64,000 nucleotides of DNA from Trinickia caryophylli (GTDB lineage Bacteria > Pseudomonadota > Gammaproteobacteria > Burkholderiales > Burkholderiaceae), in the NCBI RefSeq assembly GCF_034424545.1, contig NZ_CP139971.1:868001-932000 (forward strand). Direction: 5' to 3'. The translations under genes and the position numbers were made by a program. Every line of letters starts with the position of its first letter. Position 1 is the stretch's first letter. Below the pieces are notes generated by a model, which did not search any database, had not been told where the DNA came from, and saw only the letters and a list, made by a program, of their open reading frames with translations. Shown one piece after another: positions 8,765 to 18,027 of this stretch.

Positions 8765-10048
8765 GTGACGAATCTCGAACTGAAGGCCCGCAAAGACGCC
8801 GCGACACCGCGCGGCGTCGGTGTGATGTGCGATTTCTATGCTGCCCGCGCCGAAAACGCCGAACTCTGGGACATCGAGGGCCGGCGCTTCATCGACTTCG
8901 CGGCCGGCATCGCCGTCGTCAACACGGGCCATCGCCACCCGCGCGTCGTGGCGGCTGTGCGCGAGCAGCTCGACCGCTTCACGCATACCGCTTATCAGAT
9001 CGTTCCTTACGCGTCGTACGTCGAACTGGCCGAGAAGATCAACCGCCGCGCCCCCGGCCAATTCGTCAAGAAAACGGCTTTCTTCACGACGGGCGCCGAA
9101 GCCGTCGAAAACGCGGTGAAGATCGCGCGCGCGGCTACCGGCCGCCCCGGCATCATCGCATTCGCGGGCGGCTTTCACGGCCGCACGATGATGGGTATGG
9201 CGCTCACGGGCAAAGTGGCGCCGTACAAGCTCAACTTCGGCCCGTTCCCGTCGGACGTGTTCCACGCACCGTTCCCCAACCCGCTGCATGGCGTGTCGAC
9301 CGCCGATTCGCTGCAGGCGATCGAAACGCTCTTCAAGGCCGATATCGATCCCGCGCGCGTGGCCGCGATCATCTTCGAGCCGGTGCAAGGCGAAGGCGGC
9401 TTCTATCCCGCCCCGGCCGACTTCGTGCGCGGCCTGCGCCGCATCTGTGACGCGCACGGCATCCTGCTGATCGCCGACGAAGTCCAGACCGGCTTCGCGC
9501 GCACGGGCAAGCTCTTTGCGATGGAGCATTACGACGTGGCGCCCGACCTGATCACGATGGCCAAGAGCCTTGCGGGCGGCATGCCGCTTTCGGGCGTCGT
9601 CGGCCGTGCCGAAACAATGGATGCCGCCGCGCCCGGCGGGCTCGGCGGTACCTATGCCGGCAACCCGCTGGCCCTGGCCGCCGCGCACGCCGTGCTCGAC
9701 GTGATCGACGAGGAAAAGCTTTGCGAACGGGCCGTCACGCTCGGCTCGCGCCTGAAAGCGCGCCTCGAAGCCTTGAAGGCCGACGTGCCGCAGCTTGCCG
9801 ACGTTCGCGGCCCCGGCGCGATGATTGCCGCGGAGTTTCTCTCGCCGGGCACGCAGGCGCCCGACGCCGCATTTACCAAGCGCGTGCAGCAACTGGCGCT
9901 CGAGCGCGGCCTGCTGCTGCTCGTATGCGGCACGTACGGCAACGTCATTCGCTTCCTCTTCCCGCTGACGATCGAGGAGGCCGTCTTCGACGAAGCACTC
10001 GGGCTGCTCGAGGAAGCACTGAAGGACTGCGTCGGCGCGCTGGCGTAA
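8765..10048 (+). CDS. gabT: 4-aminobutyrate--2-oxoglutarate transaminase
   Basis: GabT transfers the amino group of GABA to 2-oxoglutarate, giving succinate semialdehyde and glutamate (PLP-dependent class III aminotransferase). The 427-residue length equals the family norm. Visible motifs are TTGAEAVENAVKIARAATGR, the cofactor segment IADEVQTGFARTG, and ITMAKSLAGGMPLSG with the PLP lysine at 267. I chose the GTG at 8765 because GAGGAG precedes it by 6 bases and it yields the usual TNLELKARKDAA start; the frame extends upstream but without a better start. It is the first gene of gabT-gabD, with 25 bases between the two. Confidence 0.93.
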   Translation: MTNLELKARKDAATPRGVGVMCDFYAARAENAELWDIEGRRFIDFAAGIAVVNTGHRHPRVVAAVREQLDRFTHTAYQIVPYASYVELAEKINRRAPGQFVKKTAFFTTGAEAVENAVKIARAATGRPGIIAFAGGFHGRTMMGMALTGKVAPYKLNFGPFPSDVFHAPFPNPLHGVSTADSLQAIETLFKADIDPARVAAIIFEPVQGEGGFYPAPADFVRGLRRICDAHGILLIADEVQTGFARTGKLFAMEHYDVAPDLITMAKSLAGGMPLSGVVGRAETMDAAAPGGLGGTYAGNPLALAAAHAVLDVIDEEKLCERAVTLGSRLKARLEALKADVPQLADVRGPGAMIAAEFLSPGTQAPDAAFTKRVQQLALERGLLLLVCGTYGNVIRFLFPLTIEEAVFDEALGLLEEALKDCVGALA

Positions 10049-10073
10049 GCGCTCGTTCTCGTTGGGAGTCGAT

Positions 10074-11540
10074 ATGCTCAATTTCGAATCGATCGAACTG
10101 AAGGACCCGTCCCTGCTGCGAACCAAGGCGTTCGTGGCGGGCGAATGGCAGGATGCGCAAGGCGGCGCGACGTTCGAAGTCCGCAATCCGGCCACGGGGC
10201 GGGTGCTGGCCACCGTGCCGAAGATGGGCGCCGCCGAAACGCGCCGTGCGATCGAAGCGGCAAACGCCGCGTGGCCCGCGTGGCGCGCGCAGCCGGCGAA
10301 GGCCCGCGCGGCCATCCTGCGCAAATGGTACGACCTGATGATCGCCCACGCCGACGATCTCGCGCAGATCATGACGGCCGAGCAAGGCAAGCCGCTTGCC
10401 GAGGCCAAGGGGGAGATCCAGTACGCAGCGTCGTTTCTCGAGTGGTTCGGCGAGGAAGCAAAGCGCGTCTATGGCGACACGATCCCGAGCCCCGCGAACG
10501 ACAGGCGCATCGTGGTGGTCAAGGAGCCGGTCGGCGTCTGCGCGGCCATCACCCCGTGGAATTTTCCCGCTGCGATGATCACGCGCAAGGTCGGCCCCGC
10601 GCTCGCGGCCGGCTGCCCGATCGTCGTCAAGCCGGCCGAAGCCACGCCGCTTTCGGCGCTGGCACTCGCGGCGCTCGCCGAGCGCGCCGGCCTGCCCGCG
10701 GGCGTGCTGAGCATCGTGACGGGCGAGCCCAAGGAAATCGGCGGCGAGCTGACCGCCAACCCGCTCGTACGCAAGCTCTCGTTCACGGGGTCGACCGCGA
10801 TCGGGCGGCTGCTGATGGCGCAATGCGCCGCCACCGTCAAGAAGGTCTCGCTCGAACTCGGCGGCAACGCGCCGTTCATCGTGTTCGACGATGCCGATCT
10901 GGACGCCGCCGTCACGGGGGCGATCGCCTCCAAATACCGCAACAGCGGGCAAACCTGCGTCTGCGCGAACCGCTTTTACGTGCATGAGCGCGTGTACGAC
11001 GCGTTTGCCGAAAAGCTGCGCGCGGCAGTCGAACAGTTGAAGGTCGGGCGCGGCACCGAGGCCGGCGTCGTACAGGGGCCGCTCATCAACGAGGCGGCCG
11101 TGCAGAAGGTCGAGGCGCATATCGAAGACGCGCTCGCCAAGGGCGCGCACGTGGCTACGGGCGGCAAACGCCATGCTTTGGGCTACAGCTTCTTCGAGCC
11201 GACGGTGCTCACAGGCGTAACCCCGGCCATGCGCGTGGCGAAGGAGGAAACGTTCGGTCCGGTGGCGCCGCTGTTCAGGTTCGCGTCGGACGACGAAGTG
11301 GTCCGGCTCGCCAACGACACGGAGTTCGGTCTCGCAGCCTACTTCTACAGCCGGGACGTCGGCCGCGTCTGGCGCGTGGCCGAAGCGCTCGAATACGGCA
11401 TGGTCGGCATCAATACGGGCCTCATTTCCAACGAGGTCGCGCCTTTCGGCGGCGTCAAGCAATCGGGCATCGGCCGCGAAGGCTCGCACTACGGCATCGA
11501 CGAGTACGTCGTCGTCAAGTACCTCTGCCTCGGCATTTGA
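10074..11540 (+). CDS. gabD: Succinate-semialdehyde dehydrogenase
   Basis: GabD oxidises succinate semialdehyde to succinate, finishing GABA breakdown into the TCA cycle. The 488-residue protein is a full-length aldehyde dehydrogenase. It has the cofactor segment ITPWNFPAAMITRKVGPALA, the glutamate motif LELGGNAPFIVFDDAD and the catalytic cysteine in SGQTCVCANR (Cys295); the second cysteine two residues later is typical of this subgroup. The start at 10074 is preceded by GGGAG; an upstream in-frame TTG overlaps that site and is less likely. It follows gabT closely, so the two are probably cotranscribed. Cofactor preference (NADP likely) is from family knowledge. Confidence 0.92.
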   Translation: MLNFESIELKDPSLLRTKAFVAGEWQDAQGGATFEVRNPATGRVLATVPKMGAAETRRAIEAANAAWPAWRAQPAKARAAILRKWYDLMIAHADDLAQIMTAEQGKPLAEAKGEIQYAASFLEWFGEEAKRVYGDTIPSPANDRRIVVVKEPVGVCAAITPWNFPAAMITRKVGPALAAGCPIVVKPAEATPLSALALAALAERAGLPAGVLSIVTGEPKEIGGELTANPLVRKLSFTGSTAIGRLLMAQCAATVKKVSLELGGNAPFIVFDDADLDAAVTGAIASKYRNSGQTCVCANRFYVHERVYDAFAEKLRAAVEQLKVGRGTEAGVVQGPLINEAAVQKVEAHIEDALAKGAHVATGGKRHALGYSFFEPTVLTGVTPAMRVAKEETFGPVAPLFRFASDDEVVRLANDTEFGLAAYFYSRDVGRVWRVAEALEYGMVGINTGLISNEVAPFGGVKQSGIGREGSHYGIDEYVVVKYLCLGI

Positions 11541-11894
11541 CCCCGAGCCGCCAAGGCCGGCAGGTGGCGAAGCATTGGAAATGCCTTTGCCGCCGCCGGC
11601 CCGCGCTGCACCGATAGCCGACGACCCCTCCCCCGGCTGCGTCCATCGTTCCTGACTATCGACTCCGGCTGCGCTTTTTCGACACAGCCGGGTCATTCAT
11701 TCGAAAAACGCCTCGAACCGAGCTGGAAACCGTTGCATTTCCACGCCAACCGGTGTTTTACTACCGCGGCCATCATTTTTGGCTTGGTATGCTTGGCGCC
11801 GCGCTCGCTGCCGACGCCGGCAGCCTTGAGAATCAACAGCCCCCGTGCGGCACGACCGCCATGGGGCACGACCAAACCGCTTCGAGGAGTCAAC
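11541..11894. other. Intergenic region upstream of amino-acid binding protein
   Basis: These 354 bases lie between gabD and the binding-protein gene on the same strand. There is no clear terminator after gabD and no conserved reading frame. The last 20 bases hold the GAGGAG ribosome site. The A/T-richer part near 11750-11800 is the likely promoter zone for the downstream gene, but I cannot name the boxes with confidence. Confidence 0.35.
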
Positions 11895-12677
11895 GTGAAG
11901 AAAATATTCGCCGCAGTAGCCATCGCCGCGCTCGCCGTTTCGGCGGGCGTTGCACAAGCGAAAGAATGGAAGGAAATCCGCTTTGGCGTGGACGCCAGCT
12001 ACGCGCCGTTTGAATCGAAAGCCCCGGACGGCAAGCTCGTCGGCTTCGATATCGATCTCGGCAACGAAATCTGCAAGCGTGTGAATGCGAAGTGCGTGTG
12101 GATCGAGAACGACTTCGACGGCATGATCCCCGCGTTGAAGGCGAAGAAGTTCGATGGCGTGCTGTCGTCGATGTCGATGACGCCCGCTCGGGAAAAGGAA
12201 ATCGCATTCTCGAAGAAGCTCTTCAATACGCCGACCGCCCTCGTGGCCAAGAAGGGCTCGCCGCTGAAGCCGACGGCTGACTCGCTCAAGGGCAAAACGG
12301 TCGGCGTCGAGCAGGGCACCATTCAGGAAACCTATGCGAAGACCTACTGGGAAAAGGCGGGTGTGAAGGTTACGCCGTACCAGAACCAGGACCAGGTCTA
12401 TCAGGATCTGCTCTCGGGCCGGCTCGACGCCGCCCTGCAAGACAAGGTGCAAGCTGAAATCGGCTTCCTCAAGACGCCGCGCGGCGCCGGCTATCAACTC
12501 GTCGGCGAAGACCTCAACGATCCGAAGGTGCTCGGCGAAGGCGCCGGCATCGGTCTGCGCAAGCAGGACACCGACCTGAAGGCGAAGATCGACAAGGCGA
12601 TCGACGAAATCCGCGCTGACGGCACGTACGACAAAATCCAGAAGAAGTACTTCGATTTCGACGTCTACGGCAAGTAA
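11895..12677 (+). CDS. Periplasmic amino-acid (Lys/Arg/Orn/His type) ABC transporter substrate-binding protein
   Basis: This is a 260-residue class II solute-binding protein of the HisJ/ArgT group. Its signal peptide is KKIFAAVAIAALAVSAGVAQA. The mature start EIRFGVDASYAPFE and the segments GFDIDLGNEICKR and PALKAKKFDGVLSSMSMT are hallmarks of polar amino-acid binding proteins. The GTG start at 11895 is chosen because GAGGAG lies just upstream and it gives the signal peptide; an open extension to 11733 has neither. No permease or ATPase gene is adjacent, so it is an orphan here. The partner transporter must be encoded elsewhere. Confidence 0.88.
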   Translation: MKKIFAAVAIAALAVSAGVAQAKEWKEIRFGVDASYAPFESKAPDGKLVGFDIDLGNEICKRVNAKCVWIENDFDGMIPALKAKKFDGVLSSMSMTPAREKEIAFSKKLFNTPTALVAKKGSPLKPTADSLKGKTVGVEQGTIQETYAKTYWEKAGVKVTPYQNQDQVYQDLLSGRLDAALQDKVQAEIGFLKTPRGAGYQLVGEDLNDPKVLGEGAGIGLRKQDTDLKAKIDKAIDEIRADGTYDKIQKKYFDFDVYGK

Positions 12678-12689
12678 TACGGCAAGTAA
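12666..12689 (+). repeat. 12-bp tandem duplication across a stop codon
   Basis: The unit TACGGCAAGTAA occurs twice back to back, at 12666-12677 and 12678-12689. The first copy encodes the final Tyr-Gly-Lys-stop of the binding protein. The second restores an in-frame second stop after three more codons. It looks like a small slippage duplication. Confidence 0.8.
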
Positions 12690-12747
12690 TGCATCGCGGG
12701 CATTGCGGTACGGCTCGTCCGTGCCGCAACCCGGCCGCGCTGCTCGA

Positions 12748-12772
12748 GGCCCCGCGCGACGCGGGGCCTTTT
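12748..12772 (+). terminator. Intrinsic terminator after the amino-acid binding protein
   Basis: A perfect 9-bp stem, GGCCCCGCG (12748-12756) with CGCGGGGCC (12760-12768), has a 3-base loop and is followed directly by TTTT and further T's. It lies 70 bases after the stop and is a textbook rho-independent terminator. Confidence 0.88.
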
Positions 12773-12858
12773 CGTTTGTATGCGCCCGGCGGCGCACCGA
12801 CGTACAATCGAATGCCTTGCGCTTTCATGTCCTTCGCGACCCCGCGGCGTCAGCAAAC

Positions 12859-13974
12859 ATGCAAACACGAATCCATCCGTTGATTTCCCCTTCGCTCGGC
12901 ACCGGGCGCCATCTGCAAAGCTTCCATTACGGCCCGGGCGGTGCTCAAAAGGTATACATCCAATCGTCGCTGCACGCGGACGAACTGCCCGGCATGCTCG
13001 TGGCATGGGCGCTGCGGCGCAAGCTCACCGCACTCGAGGAAGCCGGCAAGCTGCGCGGCGAGATCGTCGTCGTACCCGTGCCCAATCCGATCGGACTTAG
13101 CCAGCACGTACTCGGCCAGATGATCGGCCGCTTTGAAACGAATTCGGCCAGCAACTTCAACCGCAACTTCTACGATCTGGCCGCGCTCGTAATGCCGCGC
13201 ATCGAAAGCCGCCTCGGCAACGACGCCCGCGCGAACATGCAGGCGATCCGCGCGGCGATGCGCGAAGCGCTCGACGAGCAAAAACCGCGCACCGAACTCG
13301 AATCGCAGCGCCTCGCGCTGCAGCGGCTTTCGTACGACGCGGACATCGTGCTCGATCTGCACTGCGACTTCGAAGGCGCGATGCACCTTTATACGAACCC
13401 GGACCTCTGGGAGGACGTGGAGCCGCTCGCCCGCTATCTCGACGCCAAGGCTTCGCTGCTCGCCCTCAACTCGGTCGGCAATCCGTTCGACGAAATTCAC
13501 AGCTTCTGCTGGTCGGAGCTGCGCGCGCGCTTCGGCGAGCGCCATCCCATTCCCAATGGCGGCATTTCGGTCACCGTCGAATTGCGCGGCCAAGCCGACG
13601 TCTCGTACGAGGATGCCGAGCACGACTCCCAGGCAATCATCGAATACCTCACGCAGCGCGGGATCGTCGAAGGTACCGCGGCGCCGTTGCCGCCGCTCGC
13701 CTTCGCGGCCACGCCGCTCGCCGGCACCGAGCCGCTCGTTGCACCGATGTCGGGCGTCGTCGTGTTCCGCGCGAACGTGGGCCGATGGATCGAGGCCGGA
13801 CAGCCCGTGGCCGACATCGTCGATCCGCTCGCCGATCAAGTCGCCACCGTGACAGCGGGCACGCCCGGCGTGCTCTATGCGCGCCACCGGGCGCGCTTTG
13901 CCACGGCCGGCATGGAGATCGCGCGCATTGCCGGCGCAACCGCTTTCCGCACGGGAAGCCTGCTCTCGCCTTGA
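12859..13974 (+). CDS. Succinylglutamate desuccinylase/aspartoacylase family (M14-like) deacylase
   Basis: This 371-residue zinc hydrolase is of the AstE/AspA type. Zinc ligands are seen as SSLHADELPG (His39, Glu42) and VLDLHCDFEG (His168). NPIGLSQHVLGQMIGRFE and SNFNRNFYDL match the substrate-binding region. The C-terminal part (APMSGVVVFRANVGRWIEAG) has the small beta-barrel, biotinyl-like tail of this group. Family members remove acyl groups from N-acyl amino acids or polyamines; the true substrate is unknown. ATG 12859 is preferred over an extended frame from 12703, which overlaps the terminator just upstream. Confidence 0.82.
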   Translation: MQTRIHPLISPSLGTGRHLQSFHYGPGGAQKVYIQSSLHADELPGMLVAWALRRKLTALEEAGKLRGEIVVVPVPNPIGLSQHVLGQMIGRFETNSASNFNRNFYDLAALVMPRIESRLGNDARANMQAIRAAMREALDEQKPRTELESQRLALQRLSYDADIVLDLHCDFEGAMHLYTNPDLWEDVEPLARYLDAKASLLALNSVGNPFDEIHSFCWSELRARFGERHPIPNGGISVTVELRGQADVSYEDAEHDSQAIIEYLTQRGIVEGTAAPLPPLAFAATPLAGTEPLVAPMSGVVVFRANVGRWIEAGQPVADIVDPLADQVATVTAGTPGVLYARHRARFATAGMEIARIAGATAFRTGSLLSP

Positions 13975-14064
13975 GCAACGCGAACGCGAACGCGAGCGAG
14001 CGGCGCGCGAACATACCGCGCCGGCATCGCAACGCACCGCACCGGTTACCCTCGGTAACAATCG

Positions 14065-14087
14065 GCCCGCTTTCAGCGGGCTTTTTT
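14065..14087 (+). terminator. Intrinsic terminator after the deacylase
   Basis: The stem GCCCGC (14065-14070) and GCGGGC (14076-14081), with loop TTTCA, is followed by six T's. It lies 90 bases after the deacylase stop and should end that transcript. Confidence 0.88.
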
Positions 14088-14236
14088 ACGCGCCTCTTAA
14101 GTTTGGCTTAATTCTGCGCTGAGACTATGACCATCCATACCACCCCCTGTTGAGCCGCCGGAGTATCGGCGGCATCTTTTTGTCTTCTTCGTGCGGCGCC
14201 TGCTGGGCCCATGAGGTGTCGCAAACGGATACGGCG

Positions 14237-14491
14237 ATGATAGAAGATTCCGTGTTCAAACATGTGCGCACGATGCTCAAGCGTCAGCATGCGTTGCCTG
14301 TGCAGAGCTGCCGCGTCTCGCAACCCGTGCAGCGCCCGTGGGGCCGTACCTATCGGCTCGTCGAATGGACGGTAACGAAAGATGCGCCGTCGCATCGGTG
14401 CGTCGTGCCGGCGGAACTCAGCGCGGCAGAAATCGCGCGCCACGTTGCCGCCCACATCCCCGGCCGCATCTACTTCGACGAACCGCGCTGA
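14237..14491 (+). CDS. Conserved small hypothetical protein
   Basis: This is an 84-residue basic protein starting MIEDSVFKHVRTMLKRQ and ending PGRIYFDEPR. There is no signal peptide, membrane segment or recognised domain. Codon usage matches the neighbours (strong G/C third positions). ATG 14237 is preceded only by a weak GGAT; an in-frame TTG at 14150 would add 29 unlikely residues. I do not recognise the function. It lies alone between a terminator and the next membrane protein gene. Confidence 0.6.
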   Translation: MIEDSVFKHVRTMLKRQHALPVQSCRVSQPVQRPWGRTYRLVEWTVTKDAPSHRCVVPAELSAAEIARHVAAHIPGRIYFDEPR

Positions 14492-14693
14492 CGCCGCTCA
14501 CGCTGCATGCCAGTCCGTCCAGGCGTACGAACACGGCGATCCGTCGTGTCCGTGCCCAAAACCGTACGCGTCATCGGCGTCGCAGGCACCATGGGCGTCA
14601 TGAGTGACATGTGCGCCGCGGTTTGAGCGGCGCGCGTTCTCTGCTACGCTTTCAGGCCGTAGTCTTCCACTTGGCCTGTCAGCACCTCATCCG

Positions 14694-15077
14694 ATGGAAA
14701 ATTCGTTCAACGAACGCGGCGTGACGATCACCCGCAACGGCCTCAGCGCGGGCGGCCAGCTTTTCGCGCTGCGCGACATTCAAGCACTGCGCGTCGTCAC
14801 CGTTCACAAGAACAAGGCCTTGCCCCTCGTCGTCGCACTCATCGGTGCGGCAACGGCGGCCACCGGCGGCGTACTCGAGATGGGCTCGCTGCTCGTGATC
14901 GGCGTCATGCTCGTCGTCGTGGGGGCGCTTGCGTGGTACGTGCAGGACATCACGCACCGCCTGATGATTCGGACCGCAACGGGCGAACGCGAAGCGCTGA
15001 CGAGCACCGACATCGAATTCGTCGAGCGCGTCGGCCAAGCCGTGCACGACGCGCTCGCGCGCACTCAATCGGTCTGA
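14694..15077 (+). CDS. DUF6232-like two-TM membrane protein
   Basis: This 127-residue protein begins MENSFNERGVTITRNGLSAG and then FALRDIQALRVVTV. Two hydrophobic segments follow, around residues 42-57 and 61-80 (LVVALIGAATAATGG and SLLVIGVMLVVVGALAWYV). A soluble tail RLMIRTATGEREALTS comes next. This is the layout I associate with DUF6232, a family of unknown function; the name is from memory. An extended frame from 14604 is possible, but ATG 14694 gives the natural N terminus. The 3' end overlaps the convergent glgP gene by 13 bases. Confidence 0.65.
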   Translation: MENSFNERGVTITRNGLSAGGQLFALRDIQALRVVTVHKNKALPLVVALIGAATAATGGVLEMGSLLVIGVMLVVVGALAWYVQDITHRLMIRTATGEREALTSTDIEFVERVGQAVHDALARTQSV

Positions 15078-17518
15078 AGCGGCCTCACGCGCCAGATTTC
15101 GCGCGCATATTCGGAAATCGTGCGATCCGACGAAAACTGCCCCATGCCGGCAACGTTTTCGACCGCGCTGGCCGTCCACGCGCGCGGATCGCGAAAGCGC
15201 GCGTCCACGGCGTCCTGCGCCTGCGCATAGGCACCGAAATCGGCAAGCACCATGTAATGGTCGCCCCAGTCCACGAGCGTATGGAATATATCGGAGTAGC
15301 GATGCGAATCGCCACCCGAAAAGTAGCCCGTACGAATCTGATCGAGCGCGAGCCGCAATTCCTCGTTCTCTTCGTAGATCTGCCGCGGCCGGTAGCCTGA
15401 CGCCCGCAGATCGCCGACTTCGCTCGCAGTGAGGCCGAAGATGAACATATTCTCGCGCCCTACGGCCTCGCAGATTTCGATGTTGGCACCATCCATCGTG
15501 CCGATCGTGAGCGCGCCGTTCAACGCGAGCTTCATGTTGCCCGTGCCCGACGCCTCGGTGCCTGCCATCGAAATCTGCTCGGACAGATCCGCCGCCGGAA
15601 TCATGAGCTCGGCGACGCTCACGCCGTAGTTCGGCACGAACACGACCTTCAGCAGATCGCCGATCGCCGGATCGTTGTTGACCTTCTGACTCACGTCGCC
15701 AATGAGCCGGATGATCGTCTTGGCCATCTTGTACGCGGATGCGGCCTTGCCCGCGAAAACGATCGCGCGCGGCACCCAGTCGCGCTCCGGATGCGCGCGA
15801 ATGCGGTTGTAGCGCACGATCACATGCAGCACGTTCAGCAATTGCCGCTTGTACTCGTGAATGCGCTTGACCTGCATGTCGAACAGCGCATCGGGATGGA
15901 TCGTGCAGCCCGTGTCGTGCAACAGGCGCTGCGCCAGACGAATCTTGTTGCGCCGCTTCGCGGCACGAAATTCCGAGGCGAACGCGGGATCGTCCTTGAG
16001 CGTGCGCAACTGCGCCAGCTCGAACAGATCGGTGCGCCACCGCGTACCGATGCGGCTGTCGATCAGCGAGGAGAGCGGCGGGCTCGCCTGCGCGAGCCAT
16101 CGCCGCGGCGTGATGCCGTTCGTCACGTTCGTGAAACGCTCGGGGAACATCCGTGCGAAGTCGCTGAAGAACTCGCGCTCCATCAATTGCGAATGCAGCT
16201 TCGATACGCCATTGACTTTCTGGCTCGCGACAATGGCCAGATGCGCCATGCGCACACGCCGCTGCCCGTATTCGTCCACGAGCGATATACGGCGAATGAC
16301 ATCGATGTCATGGCCGAAGTGCTCGCTCGCCACTTTGAGGAAATTGGCGTTGATCTCGAAGATGATCTCGAGATGTCGCGGCAAGAGGCGCGCGAGCATA
16401 TCGACATCCCAGGTTTCCAGCGCTTCCGGCATCAACGTGTGGTTGGTGTAGGAAAACACCTGGTGGACCATCTTCCACGCGCGCTCCCACGGAATATGAT
16501 GGACATCGACGAGCAACCGCATCAACTCGGGTATCGCGAGCACCGGGTGCGTGTCGTTCAGGTGAATCGCCACTTTCTCCGCGAAGCGGCCAAAGGTGCT
16601 GTGCGTGCGCTGATAGCGGCGGATGAGATCCTGCATCGTCGCCGAAACGAAAAAGTACTCCTGGCGAAGACGCAACTCGCGCCCTGCCGGCGTGGAGTCG
16701 TCGGGATAAAGCAGCCGCGAGACGTTCTCCGAGTATTCCTTCGCCTCGACCGCGCGCCTGTAGTCGCCCTGGTTGAACGCCGAGAGATCGAGTTCCTCGG
16801 TCGCGCGCGCCGACCACAACCGCAGCGTATTGGTCGCGCTCGTCCCGAACCCCGGGATCACCGTGTCGTATGCCATCGCGTTGACATGCTCGGTCTCGGT
16901 CCACTCGACACCATGCTCGCGCTGGACGGTGCGCCCGCCGAAGTGAACGACGTATTGCACCTCGGGGCGCGGGAACTCCCACGGGTTGCCCGCGCGCAGC
17001 CAGTAATCAGGGGTCTCCACCTGCTCGCCGCCCACGATCTGCTGACGGAACATGCCGTACTCGTAGCGAATGCCATAGCCGAAGCCGGGCACCGCGAGCG
17101 TCGCCATCGAGTCGAGAAAGCAGGCAGCCAGGCGGCCCAGGCCGCCATTGCCCAGTGCCGCGTCAGGCTCGAGTTCGGTGATGGCCGCGAGGTCCACACC
17201 GACGCTCGCCAACGCCTCGTGCATCTGATCATGGATCCCAAGTGCAAGCAGCGCGTTCGTGAACGTGCGCCCGATCAGGAATTCCATCGAGAGGTAGTAG
17301 ACGCGCTTGACGTCCTGTTCGTATTGCTGCCGCGTGGTTTTCATCCATCTCGCGACGAGGCGGTCACGCACGGCAAACGCCGCGGCATTGAGCCAGTCTT
17401 GCGGGCGGGCCGCCACGGCGTCCTTGCCGACGCCGTACATCAAGCGGTTGGAGATGGAGCGTCTGAGTGCATCGACGGTGCTGTTGAGCTGATCGAATTC
17501 CAGGTCGACGGCTGTCAT
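15065..17518 (-). CDS. glgP: Glycogen/alpha-glucan phosphorylase
   Basis: GlgP releases glucose-1-phosphate from glycogen or maltodextrin chains. The 817-residue length is typical. Visible marks are YYLSMEFLIGRTFTNAL, ALGNGGLGRLAACFLDSMAT, NDTHPVLAIPELMR and the PLP-lysine signature EASGTGNMKLALNGALTIGT, with the lysine near residue 663. The start at 17518 has AGGAGGG upstream. It stands alone, without glgABC genes nearby, and converges with the DUF6232-like gene. Cytosolic; no sign of the phosphorylation-controlled N terminus of eukaryotic enzymes. Confidence 0.95.
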   Translation of the reverse strand: MTAVDLEFDQLNSTVDALRRSISNRLMYGVGKDAVAARPQDWLNAAAFAVRDRLVARWMKTTRQQYEQDVKRVYYLSMEFLIGRTFTNALLALGIHDQMHEALASVGVDLAAITELEPDAALGNGGLGRLAACFLDSMATLAVPGFGYGIRYEYGMFRQQIVGGEQVETPDYWLRAGNPWEFPRPEVQYVVHFGGRTVQREHGVEWTETEHVNAMAYDTVIPGFGTSATNTLRLWSARATEELDLSAFNQGDYRRAVEAKEYSENVSRLLYPDDSTPAGRELRLRQEYFFVSATMQDLIRRYQRTHSTFGRFAEKVAIHLNDTHPVLAIPELMRLLVDVHHIPWERAWKMVHQVFSYTNHTLMPEALETWDVDMLARLLPRHLEIIFEINANFLKVASEHFGHDIDVIRRISLVDEYGQRRVRMAHLAIVASQKVNGVSKLHSQLMEREFFSDFARMFPERFTNVTNGITPRRWLAQASPPLSSLIDSRIGTRWRTDLFELAQLRTLKDDPAFASEFRAAKRRNKIRLAQRLLHDTGCTIHPDALFDMQVKRIHEYKRQLLNVLHVIVRYNRIRAHPERDWVPRAIVFAGKAASAYKMAKTIIRLIGDVSQKVNNDPAIGDLLKVVFVPNYGVSVAELMIPAADLSEQISMAGTEASGTGNMKLALNGALTIGTMDGANIEICEAVGRENMFIFGLTASEVGDLRASGYRPRQIYEENEELRLALDQIRTGYFSGGDSHRYSDIFHTLVDWGDHYMVLADFGAYAQAQDAVDARFRDPRAWTASAVENVAGMGQFSSDRTISEYAREIWRVRPLQTD

Positions 17519-17700
17519 CGAATCCCTCCTGTCAGCGCGGCGGCATGCGCCTTGCTCTCGCCGGCAAAGACGAATGCACGAACCGCTGGGCGTTCAGGTT
17601 ACGCCTTTTTGCCTGCGGACGGGGCGCCCGCCGCTGCGAAATAAATCGGCAAAAAATCTTCGCGGCGAGAGGCCCGGCGGCACGCGGGCGTGCTTGCGCA

Positions 17701-17730
17701 TTGGCATGGCGCAGGCGCCGTGCCTAATAT
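17701..17730 (+). promoter_or_regulatory. Sigma-70-like promoter
   Basis: TTGGCA at 17701-17706 and TAATAT at 17725-17730 are separated by 18 bases. The -10 box lies 30 bases before the ATG of the small downstream gene, consistent with its promoter. This is a visual prediction. Confidence 0.5.
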
Positions 17731-17759
17731 GAACAGGTCGGGTTATAACGGAGACGGCC

Positions 17760-18002
17760 ATGACGACGCGCACGGACATTCACACGGTGCTCGGCACGAT
17801 GCACTCGCACGAGCTGTTGATGCTGTCGCTGATCCGGGCGCTGCCGCCCGAAATTCGCCAGCGCGCGATAGACGACTTTCAGGCGCAGGTGGAACAGGCC
17901 GACCTGCCGCATCTGAGCGCTGACAGCGAGCGGGAAACGATCGATGCCTGCCGCGCGCATCTGCGCAAGATGTCGATCGTATTGAGCGCGATATCGTCGT
18001 AG
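17760..18002 (+). CDS. Small hypothetical protein
   Basis: This is an 80-residue protein, mostly helical by composition, starting MTTRTDIHTVLGTMHSHELL. It is acidic overall, with no membrane segment or known motif. A GGAG ribosome site sits at a good distance and a plausible sigma-70 promoter lies just upstream, which supports a real gene. It is divergent from glgP and converges on the LysM lipoprotein gene. Function unknown. Confidence 0.6.
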   Translation: MTTRTDIHTVLGTMHSHELLMLSLIRALPPEIRQRAIDDFQAQVEQADLPHLSADSERETIDACRAHLRKMSIVLSAISS

Positions 18003-18027
18003 CCGCCGCTATGCGGTTTCGGCCACT

